This document shows positions 20,321 to 30,015 of a stretch of 64,000 bases of DNA, piece after piece. The DNA is from Ferruginibacter sp. Lineage in GTDB: Bacteria; Bacteroidota; Bacteroidia; Chitinophagales; Chitinophagaceae. The position numbers and the translations under genes were made by a program. Positions within the stretch are counted from its first letter, which is position 1, and the number at the start of each line of letters is the position of its first letter. The stretch spans positions 124,001-188,000 of the forward strand of contig JAOQAK010000061.1 of NCBI GenBank assembly GCA_025963635.1, given 5' to 3'. Under the pieces are notes generated by a model, which did no database searches, had not been told where the DNA came from, and worked only from the letters and a program-made list of their open reading frames with translations.

Positions 20321-22355
20321 CTTTCATCCCTTCAAGCTCTTTCTGCATCCTGAACATTTCATCCCTTAGCCTGGCTGCCTCCATAAAATCCATCTCCCGT
20401 GCGGCTTTTTCCATCTCTTTTTTAATTTTGTTAATGGCCTTTTCGATCTGTGGAATGGTATTGTACACTGCCTGTTCATCAGCCGCAACCGTTACAATAT
20501 CTTCATCTGCACCAACGGAATACGGGTTGGATGGATCATATCCTTTTACATCCAGTACCGATCCCTGGGCAAATATCTGTTCCTTGCTTTTTACAATCGT
20601 TTTCGGTGTAATGCCGTGCTCAATATTATAAGCGATCTGCTTTTCTCTTCTGCGGCTCGTTTCGTCAATGGTCTTTTGCATGCTCTCTGTCATTTTATCG
20701 GCATAAAATATCACCAGTCCATCCACATTCCGGGCGGCCCTGCCCGCGGTTTGAGTAAGGCTTCGTTCATTGCGCAGGAAACCCTCTTTGTCAGCATCAA
20801 GGATCGCCACCAGCGAAACTTCCGGCAAATCCAATCCTTCTCTCAAAAGGTTCACCCCCACCAGTACATCAATAATTCCGAGGCGCAGTTCCCTTAAGAT
20901 TTCAATTCTTTCCAGGGTATGCACCTCACTATGTATGTATTTGCTTTTTACATTGATGCGGTGAAGATATTTGTCCATCTCCTCAGCCATTCTTTTGGTT
21001 AGCGTAGTCACCAAAATCCGGTGACCCATATTAATTCTCTTGTCGATTTCGTCAAGGAGGTCGTCAATCTGGTTAATGGAGGGCCGTATCTCAATGGGCG
21101 GATCCAGTAACCCTGTGGGCCTTACCACCTGCTCTACCACCACGCCACCGGTTTTCTCCAGTTCAAAATCTCCCGGGGTTGCGCTTACAAAAATGGTTTG
21201 GTTGATCAAATTCTCAAACTCATGAAAATTCAGCGGTCGGTTATCAAGCGCACTCGGCAGGCGGAAACCGTAATCAACCAACACCAGTTTTCGGCTCCTG
21301 TCACCGCCATACATCCCGCTTACCTGGGGAATGGTCTGGTGACTTTCATCGACTATACAAATAAAATCTTTCGGAAAATAATCCAGCAGGCAGAAAGGCC
21401 TTGTACCCGGCCTTCTCCGGTCAAAAAAACGGGAATAATTTTCAATTCCATTACAATAGCCGAGTTCCCTGATCATTTCCAGGTCGTAATTTACTCTTTC
21501 GCTCAATCGCTGGGCTTCTATGAATTTGCCACTGTTCTTAAAATATTCCACCTGCGCAGCGGTTTCGTCCTGTATCTCGTAAATCACCTGCTGCATAATG
21601 TCTTTCGGTGCCAGGTAAAGATTAGCAGGAAAAATGGCGGCATTGTCCACCAAACTGATTCGTTTGCTGCTCGAGAGTTCCAGCGTTTCGATGGTTTCAA
21701 TTTCATCGCCAAAAAATGTAATCCGGTAGCCAAAATCTACGTAGGGGAGGTTGATGTCTACCGTATCGCCGTTTACCCTGAAAGTACCTCTTGTAAAATC
21801 TCCCTGCGAGCGACTGTACAAACTATTTACCAGCGAGTGTAAAAATCCCTGCCGGGAGATTACCTGTCCCTTCTGGATCCGGACAATCCCATTTTCAAAT
21901 TCAGTTGGATTTCCCATACCATAGATGCAACTTACACTTGCGACCACAATAATATCGCGGCGGCCACTCAACAACTGGGCGGTTGCCTGTAGGCGTAATT
22001 TGTCTAGTTCCTCATTGATGCTTAGGTCCTTTTCTATGTACGTATTGCTTACGGGCATGTATGCTTCCGGCTGGTAGTAATCGTAATAGCTTACAAAATA
22101 TCCCACGGCATTGTCAGGGAAAAATTGTTTGAACTCCCCGTACAACTGCGCCACCAGGGTTTTATTATGCGTTAACACCAGGGTGGGCCGTTGCACATTT
22201 TGAATTACATTGGCGATGGTAAAGGTTTTTCCGCTACCGGTTACTCCCAACAAAGTCTGGTATTGCTCACCGTCGAGAATACCCTCGGTAAGCTTTTGAA
22301 TCGCATCAGGCTGATCGCCTGAAGGCTCGTATGGTGATTTAAGATTAAATGGCAC
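20316..22355 (-). CDS. uvrB: Excinuclease ABC subunit B
   Basis: ORF 679 aa; LLGVTGSGKTFTIANVI, YYDYYQPEAYMP, VDESHQTIPQ, C-terminal UVR motif. Confidence 0.97.
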   Translation of the reverse strand: MPFNLKSPYEPSGDQPDAIQKLTEGILDGEQYQTLLGVTGSGKTFTIANVIQNVQRPTLVLTHNKTLVAQLYGEFKQFFPDNAVGYFVSYYDYYQPEAYMPVSNTYIEKDLSINEELDKLRLQATAQLLSGRRDIIVVASVSCIYGMGNPTEFENGIVRIQKGQVISRQGFLHSLVNSLYSRSQGDFTRGTFRVNGDTVDINLPYVDFGYRITFFGDEIETIETLELSSSKRISLVDNAAIFPANLYLAPKDIMQQVIYEIQDETAAQVEYFKNSGKFIEAQRLSERVNYDLEMIRELGYCNGIENYSRFFDRRRPGTRPFCLLDYFPKDFICIVDESHQTIPQVSGMYGGDRSRKLVLVDYGFRLPSALDNRPLNFHEFENLINQTIFVSATPGDFELEKTGGVVVEQVVRPTGLLDPPIEIRPSINQIDDLLDEIDKRINMGHRILVTTLTKRMAEEMDKYLHRINVKSKYIHSEVHTLERIEILRELRLGIIDVLVGVNLLREGLDLPEVSLVAILDADKEGFLRNERSLTQTAGRAARNVDGLVIFYADKMTESMQKTIDETSRRREKQIAYNIEHGITPKTIVKSKEQIFAQGSVLDVKGYDPSNPYSVGADEDIVTVAADEQAVYNTIPQIEKAINKIKKEMEKAAREMDFMEAARLRDEMFRMQKELEGMKG

Positions 22356-22358
22356 TTT

Positions 22359-22727
22359 TTAATGATTTGATATGAATGGGTTTATCCTGCAAAAAATTGC
22401 TTGTTTTCTAATTTCATTTATAACATTAAACCTAATTATCTTCAGCAAATTTGCTCTTTTTTCCAGATCGCTTTTGCGGATAAGCCAGGCGATGGTAAAT
22501 GAAGGAATGATATCCGTAAAGGGAACGATCTCCTCAACAAAATTTAATACACCGCCGATCAAACCCAACCTGCCGCCAAATAATTTATTAAAAATGAGGG
22601 CTGATATCGGGGCCCATACGATGTCGGCGTATTCTCCCAGCAATGGGAACGCATAGGTGGCCATACCAAGCAGATCCATTACAATACAGATAGCAATATT
22701 AGGAAGGAATAACTTCTCCGTTTTCAT
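22359..22727 (-). CDS. Hypothetical membrane protein
   Basis: ORF 122 aa with several hydrophobic segments; immediately upstream of uvrB on the same strand. Confidence 0.6.
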   Translation of the reverse strand: MKTEKLFLPNIAICIVMDLLGMATYAFPLLGEYADIVWAPISALIFNKLFGGRLGLIGGVLNFVEEIVPFTDIIPSFTIAWLIRKSDLEKRANLLKIIRFNVINEIRKQAIFCRINPFISNH

Positions 22728-22836
22728 ATTAAGGTATCCTGTTAGACTACTAAATTAAAGAAAAAATCATCATTTCCCCGGCTGCCGTGGCGCCAAAGCT
22801 GTTAAAAGTTCAGCGTGGTATTGCGCTATTGGGAGC

Positions 22837-22850
22837 TTGATTCCACTCAA
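22837..22850. promoter_or_regulatory. Candidate FNR/CRP-like box upstream of the histidine kinase
   Basis: TTGAT-TCCA-CTCAA, one mismatch to TTGAT-N4-ATCAA. Confidence 0.35.
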
Positions 22851-22874
22851 CTTACATGCCGTAAGTGTATTTAA

Positions 22875-22906
22875 ATTGAACAAAAAGGCAGGATGCTTTA
22901 CATTTG
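22875..22906 (+). promoter_or_regulatory. Bacteroidetes-type promoter for the histidine kinase
   Basis: ATTG-N20-TACATTTG (TAnnTTTG -7), 19 nt before the ATG at 22926. Confidence 0.55.
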
Positions 22907-22925
22907 TACAAAGCACATATAATAC

Positions 22926-24194
22926 ATGCCGACTTCTGAACTTCAGTTAAAAATAGAAAAAATCAAATTTGAAGCTTTATTTGAATATGCCTCCATCGGA
23001 ATTTTGGTAGTCAACCAAAAGGCCGAAATCATACTTGCCAATAGTTTTTTGCTCACCCAGTTTGGATACGAAAACGCTAACGAACTCATCGGTAAAAAAA
23101 TTGAATTTTTAATCCCCAACCGGTTTCATGCAGCCCATGTACACGAAAGAGATGACTATATTGAAAAGCCCCAGCGAAGGCCGATGGGCTTGGGGATGGA
23201 CCTGTATGCTGCAAAAAAAGATGGTTCGGAGTTCCCGGTTGAAGTCAGCTTAAATAATTACCTGGCCGGCGGCGAATCTTTTGTAATTGCTTTTGTAAGC
23301 GATATCACCAAAAGAAAGGAAATTGAAAATGCTGTACTGCAGCAAAAAGAACAACTCGCCATCAACAACGAACGGATAGCGCAGTTCAATAATGACCTGG
23401 AAAAACAAGTAGCATTGCGGACGAGCCAGTTAAGGGAAACGCTGACCGAACTGGAAGTTTCAAAAGAAGAATTGCAAAAAGCGCTCAGCAAAGAAAAAGA
23501 GTTAGGTGATCTGAAAAGCAGGTTTGTCTCAATGGCATCTCACGAGTTTCGCACACCTTTGAGTACGATTCTTTCATCCGCCTCCCTTGTATCAAAATAT
23601 CTAAAAGAAGAAGAACAGGAAAAAAGGGATAAGCATATCAACCGTATTAAATCCGCTGTAACCAATCTTACCGATATTCTAAACGACTTTTTATCCATCG
23701 GTAAAATTGAAGACGGCAAGGTCATCGCTCATTTTACCGTGTTTGATATCAAAGACCTGGTCAATACAGTATGTAATGAAATTGCGGGCATTATAAAAAA
23801 GGGACAACAGATTAAGTATCATCACAAGGGCAGCCAGTTGGTGGAGCTTGATCCGTTCCTTTTTAGAAACGTAATGATCAATTTACTTTCCAACGCGATA
23901 AAGTTTTCTCCGCCCGGCGGCCTGATACAAGTTGGCAGCGAGGTGAGTGAAACTCATATCAACGTATGTGTGAAGGATAGTGGCATTGGCATTTCCGAAG
24001 CTGACAAGGAGCACCTGTTTGAACGTTTTTTCAGGGGCGCAAACGTTACCAATATCCAGGGTACGGGTTTAGGATTACATATCGTGGAAAAATATGTTGA
24101 TCTGATGAATGGCAGTATTGATTTTACAAGTGAGCTGGAAAAGGGTACCACCTTTACCATAACTTTTGACCTGCATGCCGCAAATATGTTATAA
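22926..24194 (+). CDS. PAS domain sensor histidine kinase
   Basis: ORF 422 aa; PAS region, HisKA SMASHEFRTPLSTILS, HATPase FRNVMINLLSNAIKFSP, GTGLGLHIV. Confidence 0.93.
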   Translation: MPTSELQLKIEKIKFEALFEYASIGILVVNQKAEIILANSFLLTQFGYENANELIGKKIEFLIPNRFHAAHVHERDDYIEKPQRRPMGLGMDLYAAKKDGSEFPVEVSLNNYLAGGESFVIAFVSDITKRKEIENAVLQQKEQLAINNERIAQFNNDLEKQVALRTSQLRETLTELEVSKEELQKALSKEKELGDLKSRFVSMASHEFRTPLSTILSSASLVSKYLKEEEQEKRDKHINRIKSAVTNLTDILNDFLSIGKIEDGKVIAHFTVFDIKDLVNTVCNEIAGIIKKGQQIKYHHKGSQLVELDPFLFRNVMINLLSNAIKFSPPGGLIQVGSEVSETHINVCVKDSGIGISEADKEHLFERFFRGANVTNIQGTGLGLHIVEKYVDLMNGSIDFTSELEKGTTFTITFDLHAANML

Positions 24195-24203
24195 CTAATT
24201 ATC

Positions 24204-25280
24204 TTGCAATTTAAATGTTCTTTTTCTATGCAACGTGTTTTACTGATTGAAGATAATGACGAGATAAGGGAGAATACAGCAGAAATTCTTGAGTTGGCTA
24301 ATTATAAAGTGGATACCGCCGCCAATGGAAAATTGGGGGTAGAGAAGGCTTTAGAATTTACACCCGACCTCATCATTTGTGACGTAATGATGCCTGTATT
24401 GGATGGATATGGCGTTTTGCACCTGATGCAGAAAAACGAAACATTGAAAAATGTTCCTTTCATCTTTCTTACCGCTAAAGCAGAAAGGGGCGATTTTAGA
24501 AAAGGAATGGAAATGGGGGCCGACGATTATATTACCAAGCCTTTTAGTGATATTGAATTACTAACCGCCATAGAAAGCCGGCTTAAGAAAGCCAGTTTGT
24601 TACAGTCAAATTTCGAAGCCAGCTTATCACAGCAAATTCCGGATGATGTCACCAATCTTAAAGCCTTGCAGGAACTGGTTGAGAACAGCCCTGTAAATTT
24701 CTATAAGAAGAAGCAGCTGATCTATGCCGAAGGCAATCATCCCGTAAGATTGTTTTATATACAAAAAGGCAAGGTGAAAACTTATAAAACAAACGATGAT
24801 GGAAAAGAATTAACCGTCGGTCTTTTTGGAGAAGGCGACTATGTGGGCTACACCGCGATACTGGAAGGCACGGTATATAAAGAAACCACTGAGGCAATTG
24901 AAGATACTACTCTCTCCATTATAGCCAAAGAAGAGTTCGAAAAATTATTGCAGTCAAATAAAGATGTGTCGCAGCAATTTATTCACCTGCTGGCACAAAG
25001 TGTTACCGACAGGGAAAGGCAACTGGTGGGGATCGCTTACAACTCTTTACGCAAACGCGTAGCCGAAGCTTTGGTGCTGTTGCAAAAAAAATATACCAAG
25101 GACGAGAAAGGGAAATTTTCCATCCATATCTCACGGGAGGACCTGGCACATATCGCAGGCACCGCTACTGAATCCATTATAAGAACGCTAAGCGATTTTA
25201 AAAGTGAAAAATTAATAGATATCAAGGAAGGCTCAATCATCATCCTTGATGAAAAACGCCTTGCCGCGCTGCTGAACTAG
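24204..25280 (+). CDS. Response regulator with C-terminal cNMP-binding and Crp/Fnr HTH domains
   Basis: ORF 358 aa; receiver (IEDNDEIREN, ICDVMMPVLDGYG, LTAKA, ITKPF), cupin-like effector domain, C-terminal HTH (SREDLAHIAGTATESIIRTLSDFKSEKLI). Likely start MQRVLLIEDN at ~24228. Confidence 0.92.
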   Translation: MQFKCSFSMQRVLLIEDNDEIRENTAEILELANYKVDTAANGKLGVEKALEFTPDLIICDVMMPVLDGYGVLHLMQKNETLKNVPFIFLTAKAERGDFRKGMEMGADDYITKPFSDIELLTAIESRLKKASLLQSNFEASLSQQIPDDVTNLKALQELVENSPVNFYKKKQLIYAEGNHPVRLFYIQKGKVKTYKTNDDGKELTVGLFGEGDYVGYTAILEGTVYKETTEAIEDTTLSIIAKEEFEKLLQSNKDVSQQFIHLLAQSVTDRERQLVGIAYNSLRKRVAEALVLLQKKYTKDEKGKFSIHISREDLAHIAGTATESIIRTLSDFKSEKLIDIKEGSIIILDEKRLAALLN

Positions 25281-25708
25281 CCGTGATACGTTAGCAGGTA
25301 TTTATTAAACGCATGCTTTAAATTCGTGCACTCTTTTTCAAGATAAGACATTTCATTGCGCAGCTTTTCCTGCTTTTTACAGGTTTTATGATCCGGTGGC
25401 ACTTTATGTTTAAAGGAAAATTGCAGGTTCTTCTCCTGCTCTTTTATATCACTTCCAATGTCACGGATGCATTCTTCTTTTAATAAAAAATCATTTTGAA
25501 ACTGTTCGGCATGGGCAATAAAAGTTTTATCAGTCTCCCTGTCTACCACTTCGCTCAGGCGGGTTTTAAGAAAGTTATTTTCCTGGATAAAAAAATCGAG
25601 TAACCGTTTCCATGTAATATTTTCATGCAAAAACGTTTCCACTTTACTTAAAGATGGAAAGTTTTGTGTGGTATTATCAAAAGCGTTCATAATTTGTGTT
25701 TTTAACAT
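25277..25708 (-). CDS. Hypothetical coiled-coil protein
   Basis: ORF 143 aa, charged/helical; 5' end overlaps the safE-like ORF; stop overlaps the opposite-strand stop. Confidence 0.6.
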   Translation of the reverse strand: MLKTQIMNAFDNTTQNFPSLSKVETFLHENITWKRLLDFFIQENNFLKTRLSEVVDRETDKTFIAHAEQFQNDFLLKEECIRDIGSDIKEQEKNLQFSFKHKVPPDHKTCKKQEKLRNEMSYLEKECTNLKHAFNKYLLTYHG

Positions 25709-26438
25709 GAAGGCTGCTATTTTGAACCACTGGGTGGCAAATTTGCACTTCTGGTGTTTTTTTGTTTGTTGAAGGGCTTAGGTAGGGTATGCCCAAACCC
25801 ATTCCCCTCACTATTAAAAGGCAAGCCATCAGTGCCATCATCACGGGATAACTGCTCCTGATCTTTTTCCGTATGCTGATGCCCATATAATTGCCAAAAA
25901 AAGATACACTCCACATTACCGGCAGGGTCCCAAGCCCAAATGCGGCCATAAAAAAAGCACTTTTAAACGGGTCAGCGGTAGCAATGGCCCCTGCAACTGC
26001 CATGTAAATCAAACCACAGGGCAACAGGCCATTCAATAAACCTATCGCAAACAACGAACGGTAATTTCTTTGTAAAAACAATTTCCCCAGCGCTGATCTT
26101 ACCGCAAACAGGTACCTGGAGATAAGATTATTTGTGCCCATCCGTGCCATCCATTTTGCCGGGATAAATATGAAAAGCAAAATCGCCGCCCCGGCAATAA
26201 CAGACAACCACTGCTGCATTCCGAACAATGAAAAGCTTTTTCCGGCGAGCCCGAATAGCAAACCCAGGCAGCTATAAGTAACTACCCTTCCGACATTATA
26301 TAACAATGAACCTGTAAATTTTGCAAAGTCGCTGCTGCTGCTAAGCGGCAACGAAAATGCAAGTGGCCCACACATGCCTATGCAGTGAAAGCTACCCAAC
26401 ATGCCCAGTGTTAATGCTGTAAAAAGTAGGGCTGTCAT
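25677..26438 (-). CDS. Sulfite exporter TauE/SafE family protein (cbb3-associated)
   Basis: ORF 253 aa; LGSFHCIGMCGPLAFSLP, GLLNGLLPCGLIYMAVAGA. Confidence 0.88.
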   Translation of the reverse strand: MTALLFTALTLGMLGSFHCIGMCGPLAFSLPLSSSSDFAKFTGSLLYNVGRVVTYSCLGLLFGLAGKSFSLFGMQQWLSVIAGAAILLFIFIPAKWMARMGTNNLISRYLFAVRSALGKLFLQRNYRSLFAIGLLNGLLPCGLIYMAVAGAIATADPFKSAFFMAAFGLGTLPVMWSVSFFGNYMGISIRKKIRSSYPVMMALMACLLIVRGMGLGIPYLSPSTNKKTPEVQICHPVVQNSSLHVKNTNYERF

Positions 26439-26440
26439 AA

Positions 26441-26875
26441 CTACTGAATAATTATTTTATGTTCGCAATAATATTTCATACCGGCTACGCTCCAGCTAAT
26501 CTTCACGTAATGCAAACCATGATAATTTGCAGGCACGGAAATATTCAATGCACTATCTGTGATAGAAAAGGGCTGGCGCATGTCCTTTTTCTCATCAGAA
26601 GGGCAATAGATAGTCACTTCCCCGGCAACCGGTTTGCCTGAGAAATCGGCAGGGAAACCGATCTTCAGTTCATGATCAATTACATCAACACTTACTTTGG
26701 AAGTCAATGCATCAGCCCGCTTTGTTTCATCAATCTTTTGCTGGTACACCAACTCTTTTGCATAGTAATCTTCCGTAACAAGTTCGATATTCTGTTTCGA
26801 TGATTTAAAAGCCAGGAATAACATCCCGGCAACAAACACAGCGTAAACAATTATTATTTTATGTCCCCAGTTCAT
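26441..26875 (-). CDS. fixH: FixH family protein
   Basis: ORF 144 aa; N-terminal TM (NWGHKIIIVYAVFVAGMLFLAF), KQNIELVTEDYYAKELVYQQKID. Confidence 0.88.
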   Translation of the reverse strand: MNWGHKIIIVYAVFVAGMLFLAFKSSKQNIELVTEDYYAKELVYQQKIDETKRADALTSKVSVDVIDHELKIGFPADFSGKPVAGEVTIYCPSDEKKDMRQPFSITDSALNISVPANYHGLHYVKISWSVAGMKYYCEHKIIIQ

Positions 26876-26916
26876 GATTACTCATTTTAATTTATAATAT
26901 TCTTCTTCGTGAATGG

Positions 26917-27152
26917 TCAATGGTGAATGGTCAATAATTCACCCGATCATCCATTCTCTTCTTATTTGTTATCCCCGGCCATTTATTTAATTGATCCCTA
27001 ATAGATATAATTTTTATAAATCTATTTTTTTACCAGCGCTATCTCATTCCTCAACATCGTTGTGTCACTCCCTTGTACACTTACAGCACTGTGCAACAAC
27101 AAGCTCCTTCACCATTCACCATTCACCATTGACGACTCACCATTCACGATCA
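26917..27152. repeat. Heptanucleotide tracts in inverted orientation
   Basis: GAATGGTCAATGGTGAATGGTCAAT near 26917-26942 and CACCATTCACCATTCACCATTGACGACTCACCATTCAC near 27107-27147. Confidence 0.7.
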
Positions 27153-28646
27153 TTCATACACTTCGGGCCCGATGAACTTGGCCGAAATAGTCTTTATCTT
27201 TTTATCGCCCTCATACAATCCTATCTGCAATGGTGTTTTCCAGCCTTTCACATCACTTCTTTTAAGCTTTACGAAGAACTGCAGGTTGCTGTAATCTTCG
27301 TGTTTTACCACCAGGTTGCTGCTTCCCACGGTAACAATTTCACCATTAATATTTTCCAGCTTTAAACTTATTGCAATGTCCTTATGTGTCTTATTCGCAA
27401 GCTTCAGGCTGTACAAATTTTCAATGCCGCCGTCAGGCAAAGACGTATAGGTCATACCTGCTGTTCGCATCAGGCGGGCATCCAGGTCGGTTCTGCTCAC
27501 CAGCAAAAACACTAATAAAGAAACTAACAAGGTCAGTACAGCAGTGTAAGCCTTAATCCTGGCACTGAATTTTAATTGCACTCCTTCTGTAATGCTATTC
27601 TCTGAAGCGTATCTTATTAGTCCCACGGGCTTGTTGAGGCCAATCATGATGGCATCACAGGCATCAATACACGCTGTACAATTAATACATTCCAACTGGG
27701 TACCGTTGCGAATATCTATCCCGGTAGGACAAACCCGTACACACGCAAGGCAATCTATGCAATCCCCTTTTTTTACTTCTGCAACCGCTAATTCTGCCAG
27801 GCTATTGCAAGCCCCCTGGCCCTTACAGCCGGTACACTTTTCATGGCCGTCCTCGTGATGATGTGCTTTTTGCTTTACCTGCTTGCCCCGCGGTTCGCCC
27901 CTCATCCGGTCATATGCAACCACAATGGAATTCTTATCCAACAATACTCCCTGCAGCCTTCCATAAGGGCAAACCACAATACAGGCCTGCTCCCTGAACC
28001 ACCAGTAAACAAAAAAGAAAACCGTAGTAAAAACCAGCAAAGAGATCAGCGCTCCCACACTTTCCGCCGGATGCATAATGTATCCGATTACTACGTCCAT
28101 ACTCACCAGGTAGGCTAAAAAAAAGTTGGCGATCACAAAGGACAATAGGAAGAAAAGTATAAACTTAACTGCCCGCTTTCTTATTTTCTTCGCAGTCCAT
28201 GGCATTGCGCCCAACTGTTTTTGCTGTGCTGCATCCCCATCAATCCAGTATTCGATCTTCCTGAATATCATCTCCATGAAAATCGTTTGCGGGCATGCCC
28301 AACCACAAAAGATGCGGCCAAATACTACCGTAAACAAAATGACGAAAACAATAAAAGTTACCATGCCAATTCCGAAAATGAAAAAATCCTGTGGCCAAAA
28401 AATAAGGCCAAATAAAATGAACTTTCGTTCAAGGATATTGATCATCAGCAATGGCGCATCATTTACCTTAATAAATGGCAGCGTAAAGAATACTATAAGG
28501 TAAAAAATACTGAACCAGGTGCGTAAATTATAAAGCTTACCCACGGGCTTTTTGGGCCTGATAAAGTTGCGCTTTCCTTCCCTGGAGATGGTGGCAACTG
28601 AATCTCTGAAAGATTCTTTTATATTTATATCCTGTACTACAGACAT
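27150..28646 (-). CDS. ccoG: Cytochrome c oxidase accessory protein CcoG (4Fe-4S)
   Basis: ORF 498 aa; WACPQTIFMEMIFRKIEYWIDG, CIDCLACVRVCPTGIDIRNGTQLECINCTACIDACD. Confidence 0.95.
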   Translation of the reverse strand: MSVVQDINIKESFRDSVATISREGKRNFIRPKKPVGKLYNLRTWFSIFYLIVFFTLPFIKVNDAPLLMINILERKFILFGLIFWPQDFFIFGIGMVTFIVFVILFTVVFGRIFCGWACPQTIFMEMIFRKIEYWIDGDAAQQKQLGAMPWTAKKIRKRAVKFILFFLLSFVIANFFLAYLVSMDVVIGYIMHPAESVGALISLLVFTTVFFFVYWWFREQACIVVCPYGRLQGVLLDKNSIVVAYDRMRGEPRGKQVKQKAHHHEDGHEKCTGCKGQGACNSLAELAVAEVKKGDCIDCLACVRVCPTGIDIRNGTQLECINCTACIDACDAIMIGLNKPVGLIRYASENSITEGVQLKFSARIKAYTAVLTLLVSLLVFLLVSRTDLDARLMRTAGMTYTSLPDGGIENLYSLKLANKTHKDIAISLKLENINGEIVTVGSSNLVVKHEDYSNLQFFVKLKRSDVKGWKTPLQIGLYEGDKKIKTISAKFIGPEVYE

Positions 28647-28650
28647 GTTA

Positions 28651-29793
28651 TTATTTAAGGGTAACCTGGTTACCGCCCTTGTTTACATTTGATGAATCTG
28701 CGCCGGAATTGTCTTTGAACAAATCTCCCTGTGGTGCTTTACCATTTGGAGGATTGGTTCCTTTCAATGTTTTTACATAACTGGCCAGTTCACTGATTTC
28801 TTTGGGATTAAATTTGATGGCCCAGGATTGCATGCCCTTGTCGGGATATCCTTTTTTGATGGTATTGTATACGTCATTGAGCGATCCTTTATGGAGCCAG
28901 TAATCATCTGTAAGATTAGGCCCGGCACCACCTTCACCCAATGGGCCATGACATGCTATACAATTCGCCATATAATGCTCTTTGCCATTGCTGATTCCGA
29001 CAGCATTCGCCATAGGAACATTCGATTCATCAATTTTATCTTTATTATTGGCCTCGTATATTTCCTTTTCTGCTTTTGCCTTGCTCATTTCAGCAGCATA
29101 TTCTTCTGTTGGATTTTTACCGGTATGAAATACATGAAAATTCAATATATACACAATTGCAAACCCGATAGTGATAATAAACCCATATTTCCACCATGGT
29201 GGCAAGGCATTGTCCAGTTCCTGTATTCCGTCATAGTTATGGTCGAGCAATGCGTCTGCTTCCTGCTCTATCGGGATGGCTTTGGTAAATAACTTTTTAT
29301 CCAGTTTTACCCATAAAGCGGCCAGGTTGGATTGCCTTATTGCTACTGCAGCTTTTTCAGGCAACATTTCAGCATATATTCTCCTGATGCTAAAAAAGAG
29401 AAAGAAAATGGCTATCACCTCGGTGGCAATGACGGATACCAGGATATAAAAGGTAGTAGCGGATAGTCCACCATAATTTGGAAGCACTTTTACAACTTCC
29501 CCGGTTACTGCGTTCTGGCCCATTGCAGCCTGCGAGCACAATGATAAGATCAACAGCACCGAAACTACTGCAGTTGTGGACATGCTTTTATTCTTATCAA
29601 GCAGCTGGCGGGAAAGTGTAATCAACACCTGCCCCATTCCGTAGATTACGAAAAGCAATACAACGGCGGTAATGATAAGTAAGGTAGCCAACAAATTATT
29701 GCCGGAGGTGACCGTTTTAGCGGCCAGTGCATCCTGGGCCAGCATGCTGTAGCCGGTCAACAAAATCACTAGGGTAAAAACAATCTTTTTCAT
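28651..29793 (-). CDS. ccoP: cbb3-type cytochrome c oxidase subunit CcoP-like, mono-heme
   Basis: Cytochrome c domain with a single CxxCH (NCIACHGPLGEGGAGPNLTDDYWLHKG) and N-terminal TM region; likely ATG at 29793 (ORF extends to 29811). Confidence 0.9.
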   Translation of the reverse strand: MKKIVFTLVILLTGYSMLAQDALAAKTVTSGNNLLATLLIITAVVLLFVIYGMGQVLITLSRQLLDKNKSMSTTAVVSVLLILSLCSQAAMGQNAVTGEVVKVLPNYGGLSATTFYILVSVIATEVIAIFFLFFSIRRIYAEMLPEKAAVAIRQSNLAALWVKLDKKLFTKAIPIEQEADALLDHNYDGIQELDNALPPWWKYGFIITIGFAIVYILNFHVFHTGKNPTEEYAAEMSKAKAEKEIYEANNKDKIDESNVPMANAVGISNGKEHYMANCIACHGPLGEGGAGPNLTDDYWLHKGSLNDVYNTIKKGYPDKGMQSWAIKFNPKEISELASYVKTLKGTNPPNGKAPQGDLFKDNSGADSSNVNKGGNQVTLK

Positions 29794-29820
29794 ATAATTT
29801 CTTAAAAACATACAACAATT

Positions 29821-30012
29821 TTAATTGGTTGAAGTGGTTGTTTCATCTATGTCCAGTGGAATATTTGATAATTCTACCACCCTTTTTTTATCCATTTTAT
29901 TCACCAGTACCAGTAGCACTACAAAGAATAAAAAGAAGATGAAAAGGGAGATCATCGGGTAGATGGTTGCATGATCCATTCTTTCGGTATACTGCTTGAT
30001 AAATTTATACAT
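29821..30012 (-). CDS. ccoQ: CcoQ/FixQ-like small membrane protein
   Basis: 63 aa, one TM segment, between ccoP and ccoNO. Confidence 0.7.
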   Translation of the reverse strand: MYKFIKQYTERMDHATIYPMISLFIFFLFFVVLLVLVNKMDKKRVVELSNIPLDIDETTTSTN

Positions 30013-30015
30013 GGC

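Noticed and set aside
21198-21842. 214-aa + strand ORF inside uvrB
   Set aside because: Antisense shadow ORF of a strongly conserved gene; no recognisable domain.
22926-24194. Haem-binding FixL-like PAS kinase
   Set aside because: PAS segment (NRFHAAHVHERDDYIEKPQRRPMGLGMDLYAAKKDGSEFP) matches the generic RPMG-type PAS, and the proximal FixL His does not align by eye; ligand left unassigned.
26991-27365. 124-aa + strand ORF (SSFTIHHSPLTTHHSR...)
   Set aside because: Translation of the heptad repeat array and antisense of ccoG; not a protein.
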